This document shows positions 25,718 to 35,199 of a stretch of DNA of 64,000 nt, piece after piece. Each line of letters begins with the position of its first letter. The stretch's first letter is position 1. The stretch lies in the NCBI RefSeq assembly GCF_021173085.1, contig NZ_CP076413.1, positions 1,798,001 through 1,862,000 on the forward strand, given 5' to 3'. The stretch comes from Ralstonia wenshanensis. GTDB lineage: Bacteria > Pseudomonadota > Gammaproteobacteria > Burkholderiales > Burkholderiaceae. The translations under genes were made by a program, and so were the position numbers. The notes below the pieces were generated by a model. It did not search any database, was not told where the DNA came from, and saw nothing but the letters and a program-made list of their open reading frames with translations.

Positions 25718-26551
25718 ATGCGAGACCTGCCGACGCCCACTCAGCCGTTGATCGACGCACTGCCGAGCCTGAATCTGGGCAACGCACGGAGGGGCCTTCC
25801 TCGCTCACCCGACGCTGTTCCGGCGCGTGACAAACCTGTTCTGGCCGTTTCGTGGGCGCGCCATCAGGATGAAGTGACCGAAGCGCAGCGCCTGCGCTAC
25901 AAGGTGTTTGCCGAAGAAATGGGCGCCCGCCTGCCCTCGGCCCACACTGAACTGGACGTCGATATGTTCGACGCGGTGTGCGATCACCTGATCGTGCGTG
26001 ACCAGAAAACGCTGCGCGTGGTCGGCACCTATCGCGTGCTGCGCCCGGACGCCGCCAAGCAGATCGGCTGCCTGTATTCCGAATCGGAGTTCGACCTCGT
26101 TCGCCTGACGCACCTGCGCCCGAAGATGGTAGAACTCGGCCGCTCGTGCGTGCACCGCGATTACCGCTCGGGCAGCGTCATCATGGCGCTCTGGGCCGGC
26201 CTGGGCGAGTACATGCAGCGCTACGGCTTCGAGTCGATGCTGGGCTGCGCAAGCGTGTCGATGGGCGATGGCGGGCACTTTGCCGCAAGCCTGTATCGCA
26301 GCTTCGTTGACGACGGCTCGCTCGCACCGATCGAGTACCACGCCTTCCCGCGCGTGGCGCTGCCGGTAGATGAGCTGAACCAGGATCTGGAAGTCGAGCC
26401 GCCCGCGCTCGTGAAGGGCTATCTGCGTCTGGGCGCACGCATCTGCGGCGCACCGGCCTGGGACCCTGACTTCAACGTCGCCGACTTCCTCACGCTGCTG
26501 CGTCTGTCGGACATCAACCCGCGTTACGCACGGCACTTCCTGCGCGGCTGA
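25718..26551 (+). CDS. olsB: L-ornithine N(alpha)-acyltransferase-like GNAT protein (OlsB)
   Basis: The 277-residue protein has the acyl-ACP-dependent GNAT fold of OlsB and the related hemolysin-like enzymes. It contains the EAQRLRYKVFAEEMGAR opening (about 52-68), the VGTYRVLRPD strand and the ELGRSCVHRDYRSGSVI acyl-pantetheine motif (about 133-149). OlsB makes lyso-ornithine lipid, the first step to ornithine lipids that replace phospholipids during phosphate shortage. The Pho box before it and the pst-pho block nearby support this. An OlsA acyltransferase is not in the window. A wider N-acyl amino acid synthase activity is possible. Confidence 0.85.
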   Translation: MRDLPTPTQPLIDALPSLNLGNARRGLPRSPDAVPARDKPVLAVSWARHQDEVTEAQRLRYKVFAEEMGARLPSAHTELDVDMFDAVCDHLIVRDQKTLRVVGTYRVLRPDAAKQIGCLYSESEFDLVRLTHLRPKMVELGRSCVHRDYRSGSVIMALWAGLGEYMQRYGFESMLGCASVSMGDGGHFAASLYRSFVDDGSLAPIEYHAFPRVALPVDELNQDLEVEPPALVKGYLRLGARICGAPAWDPDFNVADFLTLLRLSDINPRYARHFLRG

Positions 26552-26586
26552 TATCAGATATCACTCCGAGCAGCGCCGCGCAAAAG

Positions 26587-26616
26587 AAAACGGCCCGGGT
26601 CACTCCGGGCCGTTTT
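26587..26616. terminator. bidirectional terminator between olsB and ppx
   Basis: AAAACGGCCCGG and CCGGGCCGTTTT form a perfect 12-bp stem around GTCACT. The A-run and T-run make it work for both convergent genes. Confidence 0.92.
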
Positions 26617-26638
26617 GCTTTGGATGCGGCAAGACGCC

Positions 26639-28162
26639 TTACACGTACACCACCTTGTAGCGGCGGCCGATGCGCTGCCACTCATCGGCTTCCTTCATCA
26701 GGCTGTATTCCACCAGCGGGTTCTGCTCGATCCAACTTTTCGGCAGCTCGACCTCGAAACCGCCTTCGTTCAGCTCGCCCTCGCTATGGCGCACGCGCAG
26801 GCCCGGCAGTTGGATCGCTCCCCGCCGCCGGCACAGCACAAACGCCAGACGCAGGCTGAACAGCATCCGCCAATCCAGGAACTTGCCGCCGCCCGAGAGC
26901 TTCCCCAGCTTGCCGGCATGGCCCAGCAGCAGCGTCGCGAGGCGCGCCTGATCGGTCTTGGAGAAGCCCGGCATATCGGCATGGCTGGCAATGTATGCCG
27001 AATGCTTGTGATACCCGCTGTGCGAGATGCTCATACCGATCTCGTGCAGGTTTGCCGCCCAACCCAGCAGCGCGAGATTGTCTTCACGGCGCTCGTCGGG
27101 CGGATCGGGAAACTGTGACAGCAGCGCGGTTGCCGCATCGCGAACGCGGCTCGCCTGCGCACGGTCGACGCTGTAGCGGCGCATGAACTGCTCGATCGTC
27201 ACCGTGCGCATGTCTTCGTGGTGCGTACGGCCGAGCAGGTCATACAGCACGCCCAGGCGCAAGGCGCCATCGGTCACGTCCATGCGGTCGACATCGAGCT
27301 CTGCAAACACGCCGAGCATGATCGACAAGCCGCCAGGCAGCACCGGAATCCGGTCCGCCTTCAGACCATTGAGCTTCAGGCGGTTGGTGTTCTCCGACTT
27401 GACGAGCGCGCGCTTCAGGCGCTCCAGCCCTTCGCGCGTGATGCCGTGCTCGTTACTCTTGTCATTGAAGCCGTTCAGCTCGATCAGCTCGGCCAGCGCG
27501 CGCGCCGTACCCGATGACCCGACGGCCTGGTTCCAGCCCGCCGTGCGGTATTGCTGCACGAGCACCTGGATCTCGCGACGCGCAGCCAGCTCGGCCTGCT
27601 TCATCGCATATTCATCAACGTTGCCGTTCGGAAAGAAATGCCGGCTGTGCGAAACGCAACCGATATACAGCGACTCCATCAGCTTGGGCTTGTAGCCATT
27701 GCCGATGATGAACTCCGTGGAGCCGCCACCGATGTCGACGACGAGCCGGTTGCCCTGGCACGCCGGTGCGTCATGCGATGCACCGAGATAGATCAGCCGT
27801 GCCTCTTCGCGGCCGGCAATCACCTCGATGGGAAAACCGAGGGCGGCTTCCGCCTCGATCAGGAATTCCTGCGCATTCTTGGCCACGCGCAAGGTGTTGG
27901 TGGCCACGGCACGTACATGTTCCGGCGGGAAATCACGCAAGCGATCGCCAAAGCGGCGCAACGCATCGACGCCGCGCCGGCGTGCCGGTTGATCCAGGTA
28001 TTTATCTTGCGTAAGCCCGGCGGCCAAACGCACGGGTTCGCGCAGCGCATCGACCTGGAATATCTGGGTACCACCAGGGGTTTCGTCGACGCGGCCGATC
28101 ATCAGCCGGAAGCTGTTGGAGCCCATGTCGACAGCAGCCAGCAGACGGGGGGTGGGACTCAT
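26639..28162 (-). CDS. ppx: exopolyphosphatase (Ppx/GppA family)
   Basis: The 507-residue enzyme removes Pi from the ends of polyphosphate. The ASKHA-type phosphate loops are present as AAVDMGSNSFRLMIGR (about 9-24) and LVVDIGGGSTEF (about 140-151). The second half contains an HD-like region with GWAANLHEIGMSISHSGYHKH (about 385-405), normal for full-length Ppx. It is divergent from ppk and shares its intergenic control region. The ATG at 28162 gives the usual start; the longer open frame upstream overlaps the promoter region. A GppA activity on pppGpp cannot be excluded. Confidence 0.93.
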   Translation of the reverse strand: MSPTPRLLAAVDMGSNSFRLMIGRVDETPGGTQIFQVDALREPVRLAAGLTQDKYLDQPARRRGVDALRRFGDRLRDFPPEHVRAVATNTLRVAKNAQEFLIEAEAALGFPIEVIAGREEARLIYLGASHDAPACQGNRLVVDIGGGSTEFIIGNGYKPKLMESLYIGCVSHSRHFFPNGNVDEYAMKQAELAARREIQVLVQQYRTAGWNQAVGSSGTARALAELIELNGFNDKSNEHGITREGLERLKRALVKSENTNRLKLNGLKADRIPVLPGGLSIMLGVFAELDVDRMDVTDGALRLGVLYDLLGRTHHEDMRTVTIEQFMRRYSVDRAQASRVRDAATALLSQFPDPPDERREDNLALLGWAANLHEIGMSISHSGYHKHSAYIASHADMPGFSKTDQARLATLLLGHAGKLGKLSGGGKFLDWRMLFSLRLAFVLCRRRGAIQLPGLRVRHSEGELNEGGFEVELPKSWIEQNPLVEYSLMKEADEWQRIGRRYKVVYV

Positions 28163-28243
28163 GAATGAAAACGGGAGAGGAGCAAAATCAGGGGCGCGGA
28201 GTATTGTCGTTCGAAACAATGCGCAACAAAATATGTCTTTATT

Positions 28244-28286
28244 GTGTCCCGAACGTGACAAATCCAATGTGTCACAAATTTGACAC
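28244..28286. promoter_or_regulatory. Pho-box-like repeats between ppx and ppk
   Basis: Two pairs of 7-mers occur with 11-base spacing: GTGTCCC (28244) with GTGACAA (28255), and GTGTCAC (28269) with TTGACAC (28280). The second pair is also a perfect inverted repeat, GTGTCA-N6-TGACAC. The site is in the right place to control both genes, but no -10 sits at the usual distance, so PhoB binding is only probable. Confidence 0.5.
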
Positions 28287-28331
28287 TGAATTATGAAAAA
28301 GTGGCCGGATCGTCATCCGTCTGAACACAAC

Positions 28332-30503
28332 ATGTCGACATTGCCCGCGGGCGATCTGCTCAATCGCGAACTGGGCATCCTGGAATTCAACGCCCGTGTG
28401 CTCGCCCAGGCTGCTGACCCGGGTGTGCCGCTGATGGAGCGGCTGAAATTCATCTGCATCGTGTCGAGCAATCTCGATGAGTTCTTTGAAATCCGCATTG
28501 CCGGATTGAAGGAACAGATGCGCGACAACCCTTCATCGGTTACGCCTGACGGGCTGTCGGTGCAGCAGGCTTTTGGCGTGGTCTCGGAGCGTGTGCGGCA
28601 ACTGGTCGCGCAACAGTATGCCATGTTGCAAGACGAGATCCTGCCCTTGCTGGAGAAGGAAGGCGTCTTCTTCCACATGACGACCAACTGGAATGAAGCC
28701 CAGCGCGCCTGGTGCCGCAGTTTCTTCCAGCGCGAACTGGTGCCCATCCTGACGCCGATGGCGCTGGACCCGGCTCACCCCTTCCCGCGCGTGCTCAACA
28801 AGAGCCTGAACTTCATCATCGAGCTGTCGGGCAAGGATGCCTTCGGCCGTGAGGCTGAACTGGCCATCGTGCAGGCGCCGCGCGCCCTGCCGCGGCTTGT
28901 GCAGATGCCGCCGGAGCTCTCGGGCTACCAGTACGGGTTCGTGCTGCTGTCGTCGTTCATGCAGGGCTTTGTGCATGAGCTGTTTCCGCAGATCGACGTA
29001 CACGGCTGTTATCAATTCCGCGTGACGCGCAACTCCGACTTGTTCGTGTCGGAAGATGAAATCACGGACTTGCGCGAAGCGCTTCAGGGCGAACTGTCCA
29101 CGCGCCATTTTGGCGACGCGGTGCGTCTGGAACTCGCGCACGACACATCGCCGGCACTGGTGGTGCGGCTGCTTCAGGAGTTCGGCCTGACCGATGCGGA
29201 CTGCTACCGCGTCAAGGGCCCTGTGAATCTGGTGCGCCTGCTGCAGGTGCCTGACATGGTCGACAAACCGGTGCTGAAGTACCCGCCGCACGTGCCGGCC
29301 ACGGTGCGGCAGATCGCCAACAGCTCGAACGTGTTCGACGCCATCCGCCAGGGTGACATCCTGCTGCACCATCCGTACGAAAGCTTCACGCCCGTGCTGG
29401 AATTGCTGCAGCAAGCTGCGCGCGACCCAGACGTAGTCGCCATCAAGCAGACTGTCTACCGTACCGGCAACGAATCCACGGTGATGGAAGCGCTCATCAA
29501 AGCGGCGCGCAACGGCAAGGAGGTGACCGTTGTCGTCGAACTGCTCGCGCGCTTTGACGAAGAGACGAACATCAACTGGGCGGACCAGCTTGAATCGGCC
29601 GGCGCCCATGTCGTGTATGGCGTGGTGGGCCACAAGTGTCACGCAAAGATGTTGCTGGTGGTGCGTCGTGAGGTGTCCGGCAAGGGCAAGGCGGTCAAGC
29701 TGCGCCGCTACGCGCACCTGGGCACGGGAAACTACCACCCCAAGACCGCCCGCCTCTACACCGACTTCGGCCTGATGACGGCAAACGAGCAGATCTGCGA
29801 AGACGTGCATCACGTGTTCCAGTTGCTCACGGGCACGGGCGCGCAGATCAAGCTGCATCATCTGTGGCACTCGCCGTTCACGATGCACGACAACCTGATC
29901 GAGCACATCCGAGCCGAAGCGCGTGCCGCTCGCGCAGGCAAACGTGCGCGCATCATCGGCAAGATGAACGCGCTGCTGGAGCCGGCCATCATCGACGAGC
30001 TGTACAAGGCCTCGCGCGCAGGCGTGAAGGTCGACCTGATCGTGCGCGGAGTATGTGGCCTCAAGCCGGGCGTGCCAGGGCTGTCGGAAAACATCAGCGT
30101 GCGCTCCATCGTCGGGCGCTTCCTTGAGCACCACCGCGTCTATTACTTCCATGCTGGCGGCGAGGAAGTCGTCTATCTCTCAAGCGCGGACTGGATGGAC
30201 CGCAACCTGTTCCGCCGCGTGGAAGTGGCGTTCCCCGTGCTCGACCGCAAGCTCAAGGCGCGCGTCATCAGGGAAAGCCTGCAGGTGCATCTGCGCGACA
30301 ACGCGTCGGCGTGGGTCATGCAGCAGGATGGCAGCTACGTGCAGCGCCAGACGCGTGGCAAGCACGTGCGCATCAGCCAGCTGGAACTGCTGAACCACTT
30401 CTCGCCGCAGGCTGCCGCGGCGGCGGAGACGGCTGCCGCAGTGGCGGCGGCAACGGCTGCGGAACCGACTGTGCGCGCGCCGGTGGAGATCTCCGCGGGC
30501 TGA
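28332..30503 (+). CDS. ppk: polyphosphate kinase 1
   Basis: The 723-residue enzyme makes polyphosphate from ATP. The N-terminal segment LLNRELGILEFNARVLAQA starts the N domain. Head-domain segments follow, and two PLD-like catalytic domains come last. The autophosphorylated His is in RRYAHLGTGNYHPKTA (about 465), and the second catalytic His lies near FLEHHRVYYFHAGG. The ATG at 28332 keeps the usual short N-terminus; an ATG at 28293 would place the start inside the repeat region. The C-terminal tail of about 35 residues is almost all Ala, Glu and Thr, an uncommon extension. A terminator follows at 30531. Confidence 0.95.
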   Translation: MSTLPAGDLLNRELGILEFNARVLAQAADPGVPLMERLKFICIVSSNLDEFFEIRIAGLKEQMRDNPSSVTPDGLSVQQAFGVVSERVRQLVAQQYAMLQDEILPLLEKEGVFFHMTTNWNEAQRAWCRSFFQRELVPILTPMALDPAHPFPRVLNKSLNFIIELSGKDAFGREAELAIVQAPRALPRLVQMPPELSGYQYGFVLLSSFMQGFVHELFPQIDVHGCYQFRVTRNSDLFVSEDEITDLREALQGELSTRHFGDAVRLELAHDTSPALVVRLLQEFGLTDADCYRVKGPVNLVRLLQVPDMVDKPVLKYPPHVPATVRQIANSSNVFDAIRQGDILLHHPYESFTPVLELLQQAARDPDVVAIKQTVYRTGNESTVMEALIKAARNGKEVTVVVELLARFDEETNINWADQLESAGAHVVYGVVGHKCHAKMLLVVRREVSGKGKAVKLRRYAHLGTGNYHPKTARLYTDFGLMTANEQICEDVHHVFQLLTGTGAQIKLHHLWHSPFTMHDNLIEHIRAEARAARAGKRARIIGKMNALLEPAIIDELYKASRAGVKVDLIVRGVCGLKPGVPGLSENISVRSIVGRFLEHHRVYYFHAGGEEVVYLSSADWMDRNLFRRVEVAFPVLDRKLKARVIRESLQVHLRDNASAWVMQQDGSYVQRQTRGKHVRISQLELLNHFSPQAAAAAETAAAVAAATAAEPTVRAPVEISAG

Positions 30504-30530
30504 TCCGCCAGCCCGTGCCTGCAAACAAAA

Positions 30531-30558
30531 ACGCACGCTCAACAGCGTGCGTTTTTTT
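30531..30558 (+). terminator. intrinsic terminator of ppk
   Basis: ACGCACGCT (30531-30539) pairs perfectly with AGCGTGCGT (30544-30552) around CAAC and runs into seven Ts. The A-run on the other side makes it usable for phoR as well. Confidence 0.93.
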
Positions 30559-30587
30559 AGCGTTCAATGGATGGAAAGAACCAGCGT

Positions 30588-31916
30588 TCAGGCCACGCGC
30601 TCATCGATAACGCTGGCACTGCGCACCACCGTGCGTTCCGGCGGGAACACGGCGCGGAAGGTGCTGCCCTTGCCGTGCTCGCTGGTCACCTGCAGTTCCC
30701 CACCGTGGCGTGACAGCACGTGCTTCACAATGGCCAACCCCAGCCCGGTGCCGCCGGTGTCGCGTGAACGGCTGCGGTCCACGCGATAGAAACGCTCGGT
30801 CAAGCGCGGAATATGTTCGGGCGCAATGCCGATCCCCGTGTCGGTGACGGAGTACACCGCGTGCCCATCACGCACGCCCCAATCCAGGCGGATCGTGCCG
30901 CCATCCGGCGTATAGCGCACCGCGTTGGATGCCAGATTGCTGAACGCGGAAAGCAATTCAAGCTCGGCGCCGCACACGCTCACGGCTGGGTCGCATGTCA
31001 TGCTGACGGTGTGCCGGCCCGCAGACAGCGCTTCGATATCGTGCTGGAGCTGCAGCATCATGCGTTGCATCGGCACGGGCGCCAATGACGGCGGCTCGGA
31101 ATTGCCTTCCAGCGTGGCGAGCGCCAGCAAGTCTTCCACCAGATGCTGCATGCGCATGGCCTGCGTATGCATCATGTCCAGGTAGCGCCTCTTGTCTTCT
31201 TCCGGCAGCGGTAGGTCGCGCACCGTCTCCAGAAAACCCGAGAGCACAGTCAGCGGCGTCTTCAGCTCGTGCGAGACGTTGGCCACGAAATCGCGGCGCA
31301 TCGCTTCGGTGTTCTCCAACTTGGTGATGTCCTGCGACACCAACAACTTGCGGTCTTCGCCATACGGCAAAATCTGGGCAGAAATGATGCTTTGCTTGTG
31401 CGGGCCCACGTCATGCATGGTGAGCGGCTCCTCGAACTCGCCGCGCGCCAGGTAGCGCACGAACTCCGGTCGGCGAATCAGGTGGGTAATGCGTTGACGC
31501 AAATCACGCTTGGCGGACAGGCCGAAGTGCTCTTCCGCCACCGCGTTGCACCATTCGATCTGGTCTTCGCCGTCAAGCATGAGCACGCCGTTGGGCGAAG
31601 CCTGGATGGCCTGGATGAAGCGGCTGTGCTGTTGCTCAACCTGCAGCACCTGGGTGCGCCAGGCCTTCATCAACCGGTGCAGGCGGTAGTAGACCTCGCC
31701 CCATAGGCCCAGCGCGCTGGGGATCTCGCCATAGGCGGGCGAGTCCAGCACGCGCCACAGGCGTTGGATCTGGTAGATGTAATAGAGGAGCATCGCCAGC
31801 AGCATGGCACTGAGCACGGCCAGCGCAACCACGTGGTCGACGAAGAGATAGAGGCATGCCGTGACAATGCCCATAAGGGCGGCAAAGACGGCAAAGCGGG
31901 TCCAGAAGACGTTCAT
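30588..31916 (-). CDS. phoR: phosphate-limitation sensor histidine kinase PhoR
   Basis: The 442-residue kinase has two N-terminal membrane helices (about 5-28 and 30-47), a short linker domain and a PAS domain (about 95-190, FIQAIQASPNGVLMLDGEDQIEWCN). The H box is NVSHELKTPLTVLSG, and the HATPase region has NLASNAVRYTPDGG and GTGLGLAIVKHVL. It phosphorylates PhoB when the Pst system and PhoU signal low Pi. It ends the run pstS-pstC-pstA-pstB-phoU-phoB-phoR. A gap of 82 bases separates it from phoB. Confidence 0.96.
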   Translation of the reverse strand: MNVFWTRFAVFAALMGIVTACLYLFVDHVVALAVLSAMLLAMLLYYIYQIQRLWRVLDSPAYGEIPSALGLWGEVYYRLHRLMKAWRTQVLQVEQQHSRFIQAIQASPNGVLMLDGEDQIEWCNAVAEEHFGLSAKRDLRQRITHLIRRPEFVRYLARGEFEEPLTMHDVGPHKQSIISAQILPYGEDRKLLVSQDITKLENTEAMRRDFVANVSHELKTPLTVLSGFLETVRDLPLPEEDKRRYLDMMHTQAMRMQHLVEDLLALATLEGNSEPPSLAPVPMQRMMLQLQHDIEALSAGRHTVSMTCDPAVSVCGAELELLSAFSNLASNAVRYTPDGGTIRLDWGVRDGHAVYSVTDTGIGIAPEHIPRLTERFYRVDRSRSRDTGGTGLGLAIVKHVLSRHGGELQVTSEHGKGSTFRAVFPPERTVVRSASVIDERVA

Positions 31917-31998
31917 GAAGGCATTCTAAGCGCTGGACCGCGACGGACGTGTGAACGCGCGATGGATCCCCCGCTCGCGCGCTCGTCTGACTGCTACG

Positions 31999-32712
31999 TT
32001 ATTGCCCCGGATTGCGCGCCAGGCGATAGCCGCTGCCGCGCACGGTTTCGATCATGTTGCTGTAGCCACCCGGAGCGAGCGCCGCGCGCAGACGCTTGAT
32101 GTGCACATCCACCGTGCGCTCTTCCACAAACACATGGTCGCCCCACACCTGATCAAGCAACTGCGAGCGGCTGTGCACGCGCTCCGGATGCGTCATCAGG
32201 AAATGCAGCAATCGGAACTCCGTCGGACCGAGATCCAGCTTGATCGGGTTTTCTGCTTCGACGTTCGTGGCCGTCACACGGTGCGTGGCAGGGTCCAGCT
32301 TCAGACCGTTGATGGCCACCACGTCGTCGGTCAGTTGCGGCGCCCGGCGGCGCAGAACCGCCTTGATGCGGGCCAACAATTCCTTGGGCGAGAACGGCTT
32401 CGTGACGTAATCGTCGGCGCCACTGTCCAGGCCCATGATCTTGTCCTGCTCTTCGCTGCGGGCCGTCAGCATGATGATCGGGATCTGGCGCGTGCGCTCG
32501 TTGGCGCGCAGCTCCTTGGCGAACATCACGCCTGACTTGCCCGGCAGCATCCAATCGAGCAGGACGAGGTCGGGCAGTACATCGCTCATCAGCGACAGCG
32601 CCTGCTCGGCGTTGTATGCGCGGATCGGGTAGTGCCCTGCGTGCTGCAGGTTGACGGCGATCAGTTCAGCGATCGCCGGTTCGTCTTCTACGACGAGAAT
32701 ACTGCTCGGCAT
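31999..32712 (-). CDS. phoB: phosphate regulon response regulator PhoB
   Basis: The 237-residue regulator has a receiver domain with the acidic pair EDE at the start, the acceptor Asp in LPDLVLLDWMLPG (about 53) and the late Lys in DDYVTKPF. The OmpR-type winged helix follows (about 130-230), with LGPTEFRLLHFLMTHPERVHSRSQLLD. It binds Pho boxes such as those at 37387 and 25653. The ATG at 32712 has a GGAG 8 bases upstream; a GTG two codons earlier is also possible. Confidence 0.96.
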   Translation of the reverse strand: MPSSILVVEDEPAIAELIAVNLQHAGHYPIRAYNAEQALSLMSDVLPDLVLLDWMLPGKSGVMFAKELRANERTRQIPIIMLTARSEEQDKIMGLDSGADDYVTKPFSPKELLARIKAVLRRRAPQLTDDVVAINGLKLDPATHRVTATNVEAENPIKLDLGPTEFRLLHFLMTHPERVHSRSQLLDQVWGDHVFVEERTVDVHIKRLRAALAPGGYSNMIETVRGSGYRLARNPGQ

Positions 32713-32736
32713 GCTCACGTCTCCAGTCCTGCCTTT

Positions 32737-33444
32737 TTACTCGCCCAGGATCTCGCGTTCCAGCGCTTCACGCGAAGCATGCCGGACGTCCGTTCCCTTG
32801 ACGATGTAGATAATAAACTCGGCGATGTTCTTGGCGTGATCGCCAATACGCTCGATAGCCTTGGCAATGAACAGCAGATCCAGCGCCACCGAAATCGTGC
32901 GCGGGTTCTCCATCATGTACGTGATGAGTTCGCGCATGAAGCCGCGGAATTCCTCATCGATGGCCTTGTCTTCCTGCAGGATCGACACAGCAGCTGCGGT
33001 ATCCAGGCGGGCGAAGGCGTCCAGCGCATGACGCAGGATGGTCGCGGCCATCTCACCCGAGCGCTCCACACCGGCGTAGTTCAGTGCATGTGCCGACGGG
33101 TCTTGCATGATGCGCTTGGTGCGCTTGGCGATCTTCTCGGCTTCGTCGCCGGCACGCTCGAGGTTGGTGATGGTCTTGGAGATGGCCATCACCAAACGCA
33201 GGTCACGTGCGGTCGGTTGGCGGCGCGCGATGATGTTGTTGCAATCGCTGTCGATCTCGATCTCGAGCGCGTTGATTTCCAGCTCCACGGCCATGACTTG
33301 ATCGCACATGGCGATGTCGAAATTGGCCAGCGCACGCATGGCGCGTGCAATCTGTGCTTCCACCAGACCGCCCATCTGCAGCACCTTGGTGCTGATGGAG
33401 GTCAGGTCGGTGTCAAACTGCGATGACAGATGCTTCTCAGACAT
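32737..33444 (-). CDS. phoU: phosphate signalling protein PhoU
   Basis: The 235-residue protein consists of two three-helix-bundle PhoU repeats, each with the metal-binding E/DxxxD type motif (NLERAGDEAEKIAKR at about 95-109 and AIERIGDHAKNIAEF at about 196-210). It links the Pst transporter to PhoR and keeps the regulon off in high phosphate. It lies between pstB and phoB in the same operon, 40 bases after pstB and 24 before phoB. Confidence 0.96.
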   Translation of the reverse strand: MSEKHLSSQFDTDLTSISTKVLQMGGLVEAQIARAMRALANFDIAMCDQVMAVELEINALEIEIDSDCNNIIARRQPTARDLRLVMAISKTITNLERAGDEAEKIAKRTKRIMQDPSAHALNYAGVERSGEMAATILRHALDAFARLDTAAAVSILQEDKAIDEEFRGFMRELITYMMENPRTISVALDLLFIAKAIERIGDHAKNIAEFIIYIVKGTDVRHASREALEREILGE

Positions 33445-33484
33445 CGGTTTCTCCTTGTCGCTTCAGCTTCAGCGTTGTTGCAGG

Positions 33485-34276
33485 TCAGCCGAAGCGGCCG
33501 GTAATGTAGTCTTCTGTTTCTTTGCGCTGCGGCTTGATGAAGATCTTTTCGGTATCGCCGAATTCGATCAACTCACCCAGGTACATGTACGCCGTGTAGT
33601 CGGAGCAACGCGCCGCCTGTTGCATGTTGTGCGTGACGATGACGACCGTGTAGTCGTCTTTCAGTTCGGCGATCAGCTCTTCGATCTTGCCCGTGGAAAT
33701 CGGGTCCAGCGCCGAGCACGGCTCGTCCAGCAGCAGCACTTCAGGGCGGATGGCAATGCCGCGCGCGATACACAGACGCTGCTGCTGACCACCCGACAAG
33801 CCGTAGCCCGACTGGTTAAGCTTGTCCTTCACTTCATTCCACAGCGCGGCCTTGGTCAGCGCCCATTCCACGCGGTCATCCATTTCGGAACGCGACAGGC
33901 GCTCGAACAGCTTCACGCCAAAGGCAATGTTGTCGTAGATCGACATCGGGAACGGCGTCGGCTTCTGAAACACCATGCCGACCTTGGCACGCAACAGGGC
34001 GATGTCCATGCGCGAGGTCAGAAGGTTCTCGCCGTCCATGTTGATCTGGCCTTCGGCGCGCTGCTCCGGATACAGCGCGTACATCTTGTTGAACGTACGC
34101 AGGAGTGTCGACTTGCCGCAGCCCGACGGACCGATGAACGCCGTCACCTGCTTCTCGGGAATCTGCAGCGAGATGTTCTTCAGCGCGTGGAACTTGCCGT
34201 AGTAGAAGTTCAGGTCGCGAACATCGATCTTCGGGCTTTGCGTGCGCACTTCGAGGGACGTAGCAGTCATGGTCAT
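33485..34276 (-). CDS. pstB: phosphate ABC transporter ATP-binding protein PstB
   Basis: The 263-residue ABC ATPase has Walker [10 protein letters not shown], the Q loop in [12 protein letters not shown], the signature [14 protein letters not shown] and Walker [14 protein letters not shown]. The closing ITGRFG is the usual PstB C-terminus. It energises phosphate uptake through PstA and PstC. The ATG at 34276 overlaps the pstA stop in an ATGA junction, so translation is coupled. The longer open frame upstream runs inside pstA. Confidence 0.97.
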   Translation of the reverse strand: MTMTATSLEVRTQSPKIDVRDLNFYYGKFHALKNISLQIPEKQVTAFIGPSGCGKSTLLRTFNKMYALYPEQRAEGQINMDGENLLTSRMDIALLRAKVGMVFQKPTPFPMSIYDNIAFGVKLFERLSRSEMDDRVEWALTKAALWNEVKDKLNQSGYGLSGGQQQRLCIARGIAIRPEVLLLDEPCSALDPISTGKIEELIAELKDDYTVVIVTHNMQQAARCSDYTAYMYLGELIEFGDTEKIFIKPQRKETEDYITGRFG

Positions 34277-35199
34277 TTCTTGGTGAACAAGGCACGCGCA
34301 AGGACGTTCAGCCCCAGCACACCCAGCGTAATCAGGAACACCCCGGCCCAGGCCAATTGCTGCCACTCGGGGAACGGGCTCATCGCAAACTTGAAGATCA
34401 CGGTCGGCAGCGTGGCCACCGGCTGATTCAGATCCAGGCTCCAGAACTGGTTGTTCAACGCGGTAAAGAGCAGCGGCGCGGTTTCACCGGCAATGCGCGC
34501 GATGGCCAGCAGCACACCGGTAATCACGCCGGCATACGACGCCTTGAGCGTAATCGACAGGATCATCTTCCACTTGGGCGTGCCAAGCGCCATGGCAGCT
34601 TCACGCATCGCGTTGGGCACCAGGTTCAGCATGTTTTCGGTGGTGCGTACCACGATCGGAATCTGCAGCAGCGCGAGTGCAAGCACGCCGGCGATACCCG
34701 AGAAGTGCTGCACGCGCGCCACCACGACGGCATACACGAACAGGCCGATCACGATGGACGGCGCCGACAGCAGGATGTCATTGATGAAGCGGGTGGCGCT
34801 CGCAAGCATTGAAGTCTTGCCGTATTCGGCAAGATAAATGCCCGCCAGGATGCCCAGCGGCGTACCGACCAGCGTGGCCATGCCCACCAGCAGGAACGAC
34901 CCTGCGATGGCGTTGGCAAGGCCGCCTCCCGGCGTATTGGGCGCTGGCGTCATCTCGGTGAAGAGCGACATCGACAGGCCGCCCACACCCAGCGAGAGCG
35001 TGGTCCACAGAATCCATGCCAGCCACACCAGGCCGAAAGCCATGGCGGCAAGCGACAGCGCCAGCGCAATCCCGTTGACGTTGCGGCGGCGGGCCTGCAA
35101 GCGCGCCTTGACCTTTTCAGAGTCGGCGCGGACGGCAGGAATGGAAGACGTACGCATGGTGTTGGGTCTCATAGCGTCAGGCAGATCGCGTTGGTTCAC
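34273..35199 (-). CDS. pstA: phosphate ABC transporter permease PstA
   Basis: The 308-residue permease has a basic cytoplasmic N-terminus and six predicted membrane helices. The EAA-type loop is in [26 protein letters not shown] (about 205-230). With PstC it forms the membrane channel of the high-affinity phosphate transporter. It starts at a GTG (35199) that overlaps the pstC stop as GTGA; an ATG at 35172 is an alternative. Its stop overlaps pstB. Confidence 0.95.
   Translation of the reverse strand: MNQRDLPDAMRPNTMRTSSIPAVRADSEKVKARLQARRRNVNGIALALSLAAMAFGLVWLAWILWTTLSLGVGGLSMSLFTEMTPAPNTPGGGLANAIAGSFLLVGMATLVGTPLGILAGIYLAEYGKTSMLASATRFINDILLSAPSIVIGLFVYAVVVARVQHFSGIAGVLALALLQIPIVVRTTENMLNLVPNAMREAAMALGTPKWKMILSITLKASYAGVITGVLLAIARIAGETAPLLFTALNNQFWSLDLNQPVATLPTVIFKFAMSPFPEWQQLAWAGVFLITLGVLGLNVLARALFTKK

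Noticed and set aside
28533-30152. 539-codon open frame opposite ppk
   Set aside because: Antisense shadow of a conserved enzyme.
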